A DNA stretch of 5,156 bases from Desulfobacterales bacterium (GTDB lineage: Bacteria > Desulfobacterota > Desulfobulbia > Desulfobulbales > BM004), in assembly GCA_030621655.1 (NCBI GenBank), contig JAUXHH010000139.1, positions 1-5,156 of the forward strand, read 5' to 3'. The position numbers and the translations under genes were made by a program. Positions 1-5,156 of the stretch are shown piece after piece. The notes beneath the pieces were generated by a model. That model saw nothing but the letters and a program-made list of their open reading frames with translations, searched no databases and was not told the DNA's origin. How positions within the stretch are numbered: the stretch's first letter is position 1; the number at the start of each line of letters is the position of its first letter.

Positions 1-1082
1 ATACGCCTGCGGTCAATCTCCAGCCTGGTTTCACCAGGGCCGCGGCCACCGATGCCACCGGTAAGCCTGGACAGTGCGTCATCCCTCATAGTCAGGCGCG
101 GCAGCATATACTTCAGTTGTGCCATTTCTATCTGCAGCTTACCCTCACGGCTTAGGGCTCTCCTGGCAAAAATATCAAGTATGAGCTGGGTACGATCTAT
201 AACTCGAAGTTCTGTATGGTCTGTAATGGAACGAATCTGGGATGGATTGAGTTCCTGGTTGAAGAGGAGAAGATTGGCATTGAGCCTCAGGGCTGAAAGC
301 ATTATCTCCCCCAACTTGCCCTTGCCGAGAATAAATTTTGGATTTATTTTTTTGCGTTGCTGAATAACCGTATCAAGAATGACCACATCGTCAGAACGGG
401 CCAGTTCAATAAGTTCGTCCATTGACTCTTGCTTCGATTCTCCTCCTTGAAACCTTGATGGGGTGATAACACTAATCAGGATGGCCCTGTCTTTGCCTTT
501 GTCAACAGCCCGGAGGGGCTGCAGCCGGGTAAATTCTTCCTCAAGGGCAGTGATGAGTTCATCAAAACCAAATGGTTGCCGCCCGGGGATTACAGGTTCC
601 AGGAAGGCCCAATTTCTGCCTTCGCGGGGTGAAGGGACAAGGTGAGCGCAATAGAGTTTTTCAGGCAGTCCGTCCGGCAGTATCTTGATTATCCCCATCA
701 GGTCAAGGCGTAAAAATAACAGGTCGACCAAGTCATCATCAGTCAGGTTTTCACCAGCTAAATGGGTGTGAATACAGCGAAGCCCTTTGAGACGTCCACC
801 TGATGACCTTATAGCTGTGAGGGCTGGAATAACGATCTGTTTGGCATCACCGACGATAACCAGATCAACCTGGCCTGAGCGGTCGATGAGGACGCCCACC
901 TGCCTGCCGGTTTCATTGGAAAGCTCGACCATGCTCCTGGCCATTTCATGACTGACTATGAGATCCGGTGCTATGCGTTTTTTGGCTAAACGCTCAAGAC
1001 GTTTAAGTTGGGCGGTTTTCAGGCCACTGGTATTACCTGCAAGCTTACTGATTTTGTTTCTCCCTGAGAATGCGCTTATCAC
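1..1082 (-). CDS. hflX: GTPase HflX, N-terminal part (3' end cut by window edge)
   Basis: This frame stays open for 360 codons from a GTG at 1082 down to the window edge and is a partial gene. HflX is a ribosome-associated GTPase that binds the 50S subunit and splits stalled or hibernating ribosomes under stress (family knowledge). Residues about 199-340 match the canonical HflX N-terminal domain: RAILISV, then NPKFILGKGKLGEI (248-260), NPSQIRSI, then DRTQLILDIFARRALSREGK leading into a likely coiled coil. GGIGGRGPGETRLEIDRR (342-359) is the family signature just before the G domain, whose P-loop lies beyond the edge. About 198 residues precede the canonical domain, starting with GNTSGLKTAQLKRLERL. 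This is the long form that I recall from deltaproteobacteria. The GTG start overlaps selB by 38 nt. A GAGGG lies 3 nt upstream, which is a short spacing, but no later ATG, GTG or TTG keeps the GNTSGLK block. Translational coupling to selB is likely. Identity is very secure; the start is less so. Confidence 0.93.
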   Translation of the reverse strand, partial: MISAFSGRNKISKLAGNTSGLKTAQLKRLERLAKKRIAPDLIVSHEMARSMVELSNETGRQVGVLIDRSGQVDLVIVGDAKQIVIPALTAIRSSGGRLKGLRCIHTHLAGENLTDDDLVDLLFLRLDLMGIIKILPDGLPEKLYCAHLVPSPREGRNWAFLEPVIPGRQPFGFDELITALEEEFTRLQPLRAVDKGKDRAILISVITPSRFQGGESKQESMDELIELARSDDVVILDTVIQQRKKINPKFILGKGKLGEIMLSALRLNANLLLFNQELNPSQIRSITDHTELRVIDRTQLILDIFARRALSREGKLQIEMAQLKYMLPRLTMRDDALSRLTGGIGGRGPGETRLEIDRRR

Positions 1083-2967
1083 CTACCCTCATTGTAACCT
1101 TTATCTTGTCAAAATATTCAAGAAGAGGAATGCTGAATTTTCTTGAAAGGCCGGTCAGATCCTTGAATGCCGGCATATCTACTTCGCCTTCTTTTACAAG
1201 GAGTGAAACCAGCTTTTCTTTGAGATTTTCCATGGCTGGCTTATAAAAATATAGATCCTCCGATACTTTAACAAGTTGAGCCTCTCCCATCATAATTGTT
1301 AGCACTTCCTTTAAAAGATGGTGTGGATATTTGTTGAATTTTGCAGTGACCTCCTTGAGGGTCGGAGGGGTAAGGGCTGCCTGTTGGTAAAATGATTCGA
1401 GTTCCCGGCGTAATGTTTTTTCTTCATCTTTCAGGGATACCTGGTGGCCTGTCATCCTGATTAATGCCTGATCCTGTTTTATTGTCCCTTTTTTTTGCAG
1501 ATTATTTAACAGGAACTGAAAAAGACGCTGGTCAAGCCCCCTGTAAAGACGGGTACGAAGTTCTTCCTTGGATAGTCCTGCTTTCAGGGGATTTGACCTG
1601 TGATAGTCTGCAAGAACAGAGCAGAGTTTCTCACCCAGCTTTTCGTAAACCGCAGAGGACACCATACGTTGTTTGTCCTGCTCGATAAGAATGATCTTTC
1701 TGGATGAAAGCGGTTGCTGCACAATTTTTTTGATCCGTTTGCCAAAAATCCCCATCTTGACTGCAAGTCTGTCAAGGGTGAGACCGTTGTAGCCGTTTTC
1801 TTTGATATGGAGCAGGGCAAGATCTTCCGGGATATTTTTTCTGTAGGTCTGAAAAATCTGTTTATTTTCCTCGCGGAACCGTTTTCTTTTTCTGGGCGAG
1901 CCGTTGTAAATGACGCCGCCCCCGATGGTATAAATGGGCGAGTAGCTGCGCACTACGTACTTGTCACCCGGCCAGCATCCAGCCTGTTCTTCAAGCAGTA
2001 TCTGCACGTTGGCTTCAGAACCTGGTGCCAGTTCCTCATCTGCAAGCAAGACCAGTCGTCCCATTATTTCTGCAGTGCCTGTGTGAATCCTCACCCTGGA
2101 GCGGTTTTTGTAAGGTTTTTTGTTGGAATCCAGGTAGAGAAAGCGGCCATCAAGCAGATAGGAGGGCTGCAGGCAATCAACAGCAGCAGCCATTTCTCCG
2201 CGGTTGATGGACTCTTTTTCCAACCCCTGGAGATTGATGGCAGTCCTGTGACCGGCTTCCGCTTCTTGCGTGTCTTTATTGTGTACCTGTATGCCCCTTA
2301 TCTTTCCGGATGTTCGACTGGGGTAGAACATGAGATCTTCACCGGTTTTTATGCGGCCGGAAACAGCTGTTCCGGTAATGACCGTGCCAAAACCCTTCAT
2401 GGAAAAAACTCTGTCAACGGGCATCCGGAATGGCCCATGCGGTTCTGAAAAATCAGATGCGGCCACGAACCGGTCAAGGACATTTATGACTTCTTCGATG
2501 TTTTCCCCGGTGGTGGAGGATACCGGGATGAGGGGAGCGTCTTCAAGGAATGAATCTGCAAAAAAAGTTCTGACATCATCGGTCACCAATTCAAGCCAGT
2601 CCGGTTCAACCATGTCTTTTTTGGTGAGAACAATAAGACCGCGTTCTATGCCAAGCAGTCGACAAATTTCAAAATGTTCGCGGGTCTGCGGCATAATGCC
2701 CTCATCGGCAGCAATGATGAAGGCAACCAGATCCATTCCTGAAGCACCTGCCACCATGTTTTTTACAAACTTCTCATGGCCGGGAACATCTACAATACCC
2801 AGACGGTGCCCGCATGGCAGGTCCAGATAGGCAAAACCGAGCTCAATGGTAATTCCTCTTTCTTTTTCTTCCTTGAGGCGGTCAGTGTCGATTCCTGTCA
2901 ATGCCCGGATAAGACTGGTTTTGCCGTGATCTACATGGCCGGCTGTTCCCAGGATTATCTCACGCAC
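1045..2967 (-). CDS. selB: Selenocysteine-specific translation elongation factor SelB
   Basis: SelB is a cytoplasmic GTPase that carries Sec-tRNA(Sec) to the ribosome and recognises the SECIS hairpin in mRNA, so that UGA is read as selenocysteine. The 640-residue product is close to the family's usual length (about 610-640). Visible GTPase motifs are G1 GHVDHGKT (10-17), the switch I segment RGITIELGFA (37-46), G3 DVPGHE (60-65), G4 TKKD (115-118, where Thr replaces the usual Asn as in other SelBs) and G5 VSST (149-152). The EF-Tu-like domain II follows with RVFSMKGFGTVITGT (186-200), then domain III with IGGGVIYN (348-355). The C-terminal third holds the winged-helix repeats that bind mRNA. 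It ends in the typical block LTGLSRKFSIPLLEYFDKI..T.RVGDKRIL (604-634). The start is GTG, supported by GGAGG at 2978-2982 with 10 nt spacing. The start follows the hydrolase stop after 3 nt, and hflX begins inside its 3' end. No selA or selC is in the window. Confidence 0.97.
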   Translation of the reverse strand: MREIILGTAGHVDHGKTSLIRALTGIDTDRLKEEKERGITIELGFAYLDLPCGHRLGIVDVPGHEKFVKNMVAGASGMDLVAFIIAADEGIMPQTREHFEICRLLGIERGLIVLTKKDMVEPDWLELVTDDVRTFFADSFLEDAPLIPVSSTTGENIEEVINVLDRFVAASDFSEPHGPFRMPVDRVFSMKGFGTVITGTAVSGRIKTGEDLMFYPSRTSGKIRGIQVHNKDTQEAEAGHRTAINLQGLEKESINRGEMAAAVDCLQPSYLLDGRFLYLDSNKKPYKNRSRVRIHTGTAEIMGRLVLLADEELAPGSEANVQILLEEQAGCWPGDKYVVRSYSPIYTIGGGVIYNGSPRKRKRFREENKQIFQTYRKNIPEDLALLHIKENGYNGLTLDRLAVKMGIFGKRIKKIVQQPLSSRKIILIEQDKQRMVSSAVYEKLGEKLCSVLADYHRSNPLKAGLSKEELRTRLYRGLDQRLFQFLLNNLQKKGTIKQDQALIRMTGHQVSLKDEEKTLRRELESFYQQAALTPPTLKEVTAKFNKYPHHLLKEVLTIMMGEAQLVKVSEDLYFYKPAMENLKEKLVSLLVKEGEVDMPAFKDLTGLSRKFSIPLLEYFDKIKVTMRVGDKRILREKQNQ

Positions 2968-2970
2968 TTT

Positions 2971-3609
2971 TTACCAACCTCCGGTGAGAAATGGATTCCC
3001 TGTTTTCTCTTGGGCAATGGTGGAGTGTTCTCCGCCATAGCCGTGTCCTGGCCAGACAATGGTGTCGGGAGGCAGGGGTAGGATACGTTTTTTAATGGAG
3101 TCCAGGAGTTGTTGTGTGCTGCCACCCGGAAAGTCGGTGCGGCCGACGCCACCGGCAAAAAGAGTATCGCCGGTAAAAAGGTTGGGGTGAGAATAAAGAC
3201 ACATTCCACCCGGCGTGTGTCCCGGTGTATGGATGACTGCAAGGGTTTCATTGCCAAAGGCGAGAATGTCGCCATCTTCAACACGTTTATCTACAGGTGG
3301 AGATGCAGGCAGGCCGAGTTGGGAAAAAAACTGTTCAACCTTGTCCTGTCCAAAAAAATCTGCGTCAGCAGCATGCATGACGATATCGGCACCGGTGGCT
3401 TCTTTGAGTTTTCCGTTACCGCAGACATGGTCAGGGTGGCCATGGGTGTTAACTATGTATTTAACAGTGAGCCCTTCCTTGTCGCAGGCAGCCAGAATTT
3501 CCTCTTCATTTCCGCCAGGATCGATAATAACTCCCTGTTTTGTTTCTTCGCAGGCAGCTATATAGCAGCATACTCCCATCATTCCAACGGTCATTTGTTT
3601 GATAAACAT
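2971..3609 (-). CDS. Metallo-beta-lactamase-fold hydrolase, glyoxalase II/YcbL-like
   Basis: This 212-residue protein has the metal-binding pattern of the MBL superfamily: THGHPDH (55-61, with H56, H58, D60 and H61), HTPGHTPGG with H131, GDTLF with D148, and WPGHG with H189. The closing segment KTGNPFL is also typical of hydroxyacylglutathione hydrolase relatives. These residues would coordinate a dinuclear zinc or iron centre in the cytoplasm. The length matches YcbL-type single-domain enzymes. The helical C-terminal domain that binds glutathione in classical GloB is absent, so the thioester substrate cannot be named. Lactoylglutathione-like, other thioester or persulfide substrates all remain possible. 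The ATG is preceded by AGGA about 8 nt upstream, and MFIKQ is a usual beginning for this family. Its 3' end carries the selB ribosome binding site (2978-2982), so the two genes are likely coupled. A role in detoxification is an inference from the fold, and no neighbour narrows the substrate. Confidence 0.9.
   Translation of the reverse strand: MFIKQMTVGMMGVCCYIAACEETKQGVIIDPGGNEEEILAACDKEGLTVKYIVNTHGHPDHVCGNGKLKEATGADIVMHAADADFFGQDKVEQFFSQLGLPASPPVDKRVEDGDILAFGNETLAVIHTPGHTPGGMCLYSHPNLFTGDTLFAGGVGRTDFPGGSTQQLLDSIKKRILPLPPDTIVWPGHGYGGEHSTIAQEKTGNPFLTGGW
2978..2982 (-). promoter_or_regulatory. Ribosome binding site of selB, inside the hydrolase gene
   Basis: GGAGG on the minus strand, 10 nt before the selB GTG at 2967. 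It lies within the last codons of the upstream hydrolase, whose TAA ends at 2971. It supports the GTG as the real selB start and suggests coupled translation. Confidence 0.75.
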
Positions 3610-3650
3610 TTCGTGTCCTGTTCGTAGTGATGATAAAGTTTACTGGAAAG

Positions 3651-3681
3651 AGATTATAAATCTTACAGGTTAAAATAAATG
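3651..3681 (-). promoter_or_regulatory. Possible sigma70-type promoter of the hydrolase-selB-hflX operon
   Basis: The 86-nt gap between mrp and the hydrolase gene contains a perfect TATAAT on the minus strand (3653-3658), in an AT-rich stretch. Transcription would start near 3646, giving a leader of about 37 nt. The -35 region at 17-nt spacing (3676-3681, CATTTA) is a poor match, so the promoter is tentative or needs an activator. The -10 sits in a small inverted repeat, AGATT-TAT-AATCT (3651-3663), which could be an operator. I see no terminator hairpin after mrp, so read-through from mrp is also possible. Confidence 0.38.
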
Positions 3682-3695
3682 CCCAGCTGTTATTT

Positions 3696-4589
3696 TCAAG
3701 ATTCTTTTTTTACCGGGAGATCCTTGATCACGTTGTCAAGGACTTTATCAAAGGCCTTGGTTGCAACAGTGCCGGCTCCGGAGGAAAGGTAAGGCTTGCC
3801 GCTATCTCCTCCCATGACTACCTTGGGATCCATGGGTACCTTGCCTAGAAAGCGCAGGCTGTATTCCAGGGAAACCTTCTTGCCGCCACCGGTGCCAAAA
3901 ATATCCACCGGCTTATCACAATGCGGGCAGATAAATCCACTCATATTTTCAACAATACCGAGAATTCTGATACCCACATGACGGCAGAAACTGATGGATT
4001 TACGGACATCGGCCAGGGCAATTTCCTGGGGCGTGGTAACTATGAGAGCATTGACATCTTTTATGATTTGCGCAACGGAGAGAGGTTCATCACCAGTTCC
4101 GGGAGGTGCGTCGATCACCAGGTAATCCAATTTGCCCCAGTCGATGTCCCCAATAAACTGACGTATTGCCTGAATTTTTAAAGGGCCCCGCCAGATAATC
4201 GCTTCGTCACGGTTTTCCATCAGGTATTCCAAAGAAATGACTTTCAGATTTTCATTATATTTCATTGGCGGCAGCAGTTTCGGCTTCTCATCCTTTTCTG
4301 TAAAGAGCTTATCTTTCAGGTCAAGCATCCTGCAGATATCCGGGCCATGCAGGTCAACATCCATTAAGCCGACCTGGTAGCCTTTTTTGGCCAGGCCCAT
4401 AGCAACATTTGTTGCAACGGTGCTTTTGCCGACACCGCCCTTGCCGCTCATTACAAGAATTTTATATTTTATTTTACTTAAAGTTGATTGAAGTCCGATA
4501 TCCTGCATGGATTTTGCGACCTTGGCTGTTCCACATGAGCCTTGCGGGTCATCGCTCTTGCTCGGACATGTTTTGCATGCATCTGACAT
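3696..4589 (-). CDS. Mrp/NBP35-family iron-sulfur cluster carrier ATPase
   Basis: This 297-residue cytoplasmic P-loop ATPase belongs to the Mrp/NBP35 (ApbC) family, which binds and delivers 4Fe-4S clusters to apoproteins. It shows the deviant Walker A motif SGKGGVGKST (48-57), DVDLHGPD (77-84), WRGPLK (133-138) and the DAPPGTGDE block (160-168). It also has the family CPHC pair (221-224), whose two cysteines hold a cluster bridging the dimer. The N-terminus adds three cysteines (C5, C8, C19) in a tail resembling the NBP35-type ferredoxin-like extension. Close relatives are common in anaerobic deltaproteobacteria (recalled, not searched). The ATG start is backed by GGAGG at 4599-4603 with 9 nt spacing. 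It is divergent from hsp20 and separated by 86 nt from the hydrolase gene. A MinD- or ParA-type partition role is unlikely given CPHC and the C-terminal block. Family identity is firm; the client proteins are unknown. Confidence 0.95.
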   Translation of the reverse strand: MSDACKTCPSKSDDPQGSCGTAKVAKSMQDIGLQSTLSKIKYKILVMSGKGGVGKSTVATNVAMGLAKKGYQVGLMDVDLHGPDICRMLDLKDKLFTEKDEKPKLLPPMKYNENLKVISLEYLMENRDEAIIWRGPLKIQAIRQFIGDIDWGKLDYLVIDAPPGTGDEPLSVAQIIKDVNALIVTTPQEIALADVRKSISFCRHVGIRILGIVENMSGFICPHCDKPVDIFGTGGGKKVSLEYSLRFLGKVPMDPKVVMGGDSGKPYLSSGAGTVATKAFDKVLDNVIKDLPVKKES

Positions 4590-4611
4590 AATTGTTTTCC
4601 TCCAATAATAA

Positions 4612-4644
4612 AAACTGGTTTAATGTAGGATGCTCAACCAGTTT
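4612..4644 (-). repeat. 9-bp inverted repeat in the mrp leader (attenuator or operator candidate)
   Basis: AAACTGGTT (4612-4620) and AACCAGTTT (4636-4644) are perfect inverted copies separated by 15 nt. Read on the mrp strand, the hairpin is followed by GTTTTTATTATT and then directly by the mrp ribosome binding site. It therefore resembles a weak intrinsic terminator or attenuator just upstream of translation start. The stem has only 4 G-C pairs, so protein binding is an equal possibility. Confidence 0.45.
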
Positions 4645-4658
4645 CAGGTAAGCGAGCA

Positions 4659-4747
4659 AAGCGAGACTCCGGGTAAGTACCCTTTCAGGGCACTCTTTTT
4701 AGTACCCCCCTGAGGGGTATAAACGACCAACGGGAGACTCCGAGTAA
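4659..4747. repeat. Structured two-hairpin element bounded by 18-nt direct repeats
   Basis: Two copies of an 18-mer sharing the core GAGACTCCG (4659-4676 and 4730-4747) match at 15 of 18 positions and bound 53 nt. Hairpin 1 (4676-4694) pairs AGTACCCT with AGGGCACT around TTC, with one A-C mismatch, and starts on the last base of the left copy. It is followed by CTTTTT on the plus strand. Hairpin 2 (4703-4719) pairs TACCCC with GGGGTA around five bases. GGGTA-AG-TACCC (4671-4682) is an alternative pairing for the left side. Just left of it, GCGAG-CAAA-GCGAG (4652-4665) is a further short repeat. The layout resembles a REP/MITE-like dispersed element or a folded RNA leader of mrp. No transposase gene is in view. 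Confidence 0.5.
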
Positions 4748-4774
4748 TTTTTTTATCACGGATTCAGGTGTTTC

Positions 4775-4802
4775 TTTATACAGTAATGCTTAATGTTTTA
4801 AA
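4775..4802 (-). promoter_or_regulatory. Candidate promoter for mrp
   Basis: On the minus strand, TTTAAA (4797-4802, 4 of 6 to the -35 consensus) lies 16 nt from TATAAA (4775-4780, 5 of 6 to the -10 consensus). Transcription would begin near 4768 and give a leader of about 180 nt that includes both structured elements upstream of mrp. The region is AT-rich, so chance matches are likely. Confidence 0.28.
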
Positions 4803-4914
4803 AGCGAATAAGAAATGCTTTGCGACTTTCTGCCAACGAGTAGGTGCTCTGCATAAAACGCTTTATGCTTGATTTATTTTTAGGGTTTTAGGTAAATGGT
4901 AAAAACAATATTTG

Positions 4915-4931
4915 TCATTTAACATAAATGA
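4915..4931. promoter_or_regulatory. Perfect 17-nt palindrome, candidate operator upstream of hsp20
   Basis: TCATTTA and TAAATGA are exact inverted halves around ACA, about 80 nt before the hsp20 start. The size and symmetry suit a dimeric regulator. The AT-only core and the following T-run leave a weak hairpin as the alternative. Confidence 0.35.
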
Positions 4932-4994
4932 GTTTTTTCTGATTATGTGAAGAGGATTTTCAGAGGTGGATTCTGTAATCCGGACTATTGTATT

Positions 4995-5012
4995 TTTTCA
5001 AGCAGGTGAAAA
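4995..5012 (+). promoter_or_regulatory. hsp20 ribosome binding site within a small hairpin
   Basis: AGGTGA (5004-5009) is the ribosome binding site. AGG ends 5 nt before the ATG at 5012 and 8 nt before the one at 5015. The U-rich stretch TTTTCA (4995-5000) can pair with TGAAAA (5007-5012). This leaves AGCAGG in the loop and covers the 3' half of the site and the first base of the start codon. Confidence 0.4.
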
Positions 5013-5156
5013 TGATGGATGATTTTGACAGAAGAATACTTGATGAGTTCAAGGAACTGGAAAGGCAGATGGGCAGGATGCTGAGAAGTACCTCTCTGTC
5101 AAGGACCATACCCATGTCCTCGAGTGGAGGTGGAGGATGGCAGCCGGATGTAGATG
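5012..5156 (+). CDS. Small heat-shock protein, Hsp20/alpha-crystallin family (N-terminus only)
   Basis: The first 48 codons are present; the rest lies past the right edge. The frame begins MMDDFDRRILDEFKELERQMGRML, an amphipathic N-terminal helix typical of bacterial Hsp20 proteins. It continues through a Ser/Gly-rich linker (36-42) to WQPDVD (43-48), the usual entrance to the alpha-crystallin domain (W.P.VD.YE in relatives). Such proteins form oligomers that hold unfolding proteins in the cytoplasm during heat or other stress. An in-frame TAA at 4976 limits upstream extension. Two ATGs, at 5012 and 5015, both suit the AGGTGA site, so the true start may be one codon later. The gene is divergent from mrp across a 422-nt gap. 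The family call depends on a short stretch, so it is likely rather than certain. Confidence 0.72.
   Translation, partial: MMDDFDRRILDEFKELERQMGRMLRSTSLSRTIPMSSSGGGGWQPDVD

Larger units (their letters stand above)
4748..5011. other. AT-rich intergenic DNA between mrp and hsp20 with several palindromes
   Basis: I see no convincing coding frame or RNA gene here. It contains a near-palindrome GCATAAA-ACGC-TTTATGC (4851-4868), a perfect palindrome TCATTTA-ACA-TAAATGA (4915-4931) followed by GTTTTTT, and a short hairpin GGATT-CTGT-AATCC (4968-4981). A promoter for hsp20 must lie in this stretch, but no sigma70, sigma32 (CTTGAA/CCCCAT) or CIRCE (TTAGCACTC/GAGTGCTAA) match stands out. Confidence 0.6.

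Noticed and set aside
52..363. Plus-strand open frame of about 100 codons at the left edge
   Set aside because: It is antisense to hflX, whose frame stays open across the whole region with conserved family motifs.
1714..2448. A 244-codon plus-strand open frame
   Set aside because: It lies fully antisense to the GTPase and middle domains of selB, shows no recognisable motif, and has no ribosome binding site that stands out. It is a shadow of selB codon use.
3109..3627. A 172-codon plus-strand open frame
   Set aside because: It is antisense to the MBL hydrolase, whose full metal-binding motif set is on the other strand, and its translation has no recognisable features.
4676..4700. Hairpin plus CTTTTT as a genuine intrinsic terminator on the plus strand
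   Set aside because: No plus-strand gene lies upstream for it to terminate, and the hairpin is one of a pair in a repeat-bounded element, so it is described as part of that element.
4821..4835. Sigma54-like promoter on the minus strand (TGGCAG...CGCA)
   Set aside because: The GG and GC elements are separated by 9 nt instead of the required 10, and the -12 half is a poor match.
4590..5011. Search for tRNA-Sec (selC), a known riboswitch, or a CIRCE element in the divergent region
   Set aside because: No cloverleaf with a long variable arm, no riboswitch core that I recognise, and no TTAGCACTC/GAGTGCTAA pair were found. The TTAGCACTT near 1300 lies inside selB without a partner.

Overview
The window reads as a piece of a bacterial chromosome, most likely from the Desulfobacterota (the former Deltaproteobacteria, sulfate-reducer type). 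This placement is an inference. It rests on the sequence style of the Mrp/NBP35-type ATPase, on the long N-terminal extension of HflX, and on the presence of SelB, which implies selenocysteine use. It was not checked against any database.

Four genes run leftward on the minus strand and one runs rightward. From right to left on the minus strand they are an Mrp/NBP35-family Fe-S carrier ATPase (4589-3696), a small metallo-beta-lactamase-fold hydrolase of the glyoxalase II/YcbL type (3609-2971), the selenocysteine-specific elongation factor SelB (2967-1045), and the ribosome-associated GTPase HflX (start near 1082, cut by the left edge before its G domain). The last three are tightly packed: 3 nt separate the hydrolase stop from the selB start, and the best hflX start lies 38 nt inside selB. 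They are probably one transcript. A perfect TATAAT hexamer in the 86-nt gap behind mrp offers a possible promoter of their own.

On the plus strand, at the far right, the first 48 codons of a small heat-shock protein (Hsp20/alpha-crystallin family) begin at 5012. It is divergent from mrp.

The 422-nt divergent intergenic region (4590-5011) holds the most unexplained structure. It contains a 9-bp inverted repeat just upstream of the mrp ribosome binding site and a roughly 90-nt element of two hairpins flanked by 18-nt near-identical direct repeats. It also contains an 18-nt near-palindrome, a perfect 17-nt palindrome, and a small hairpin that includes the hsp20 ribosome binding site. The two-hairpin element looks like a dispersed REP/MITE-type repeat or a structured leader. 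No wholly new protein system is visible. The genes themselves are recognisable housekeeping, stress and translation functions.
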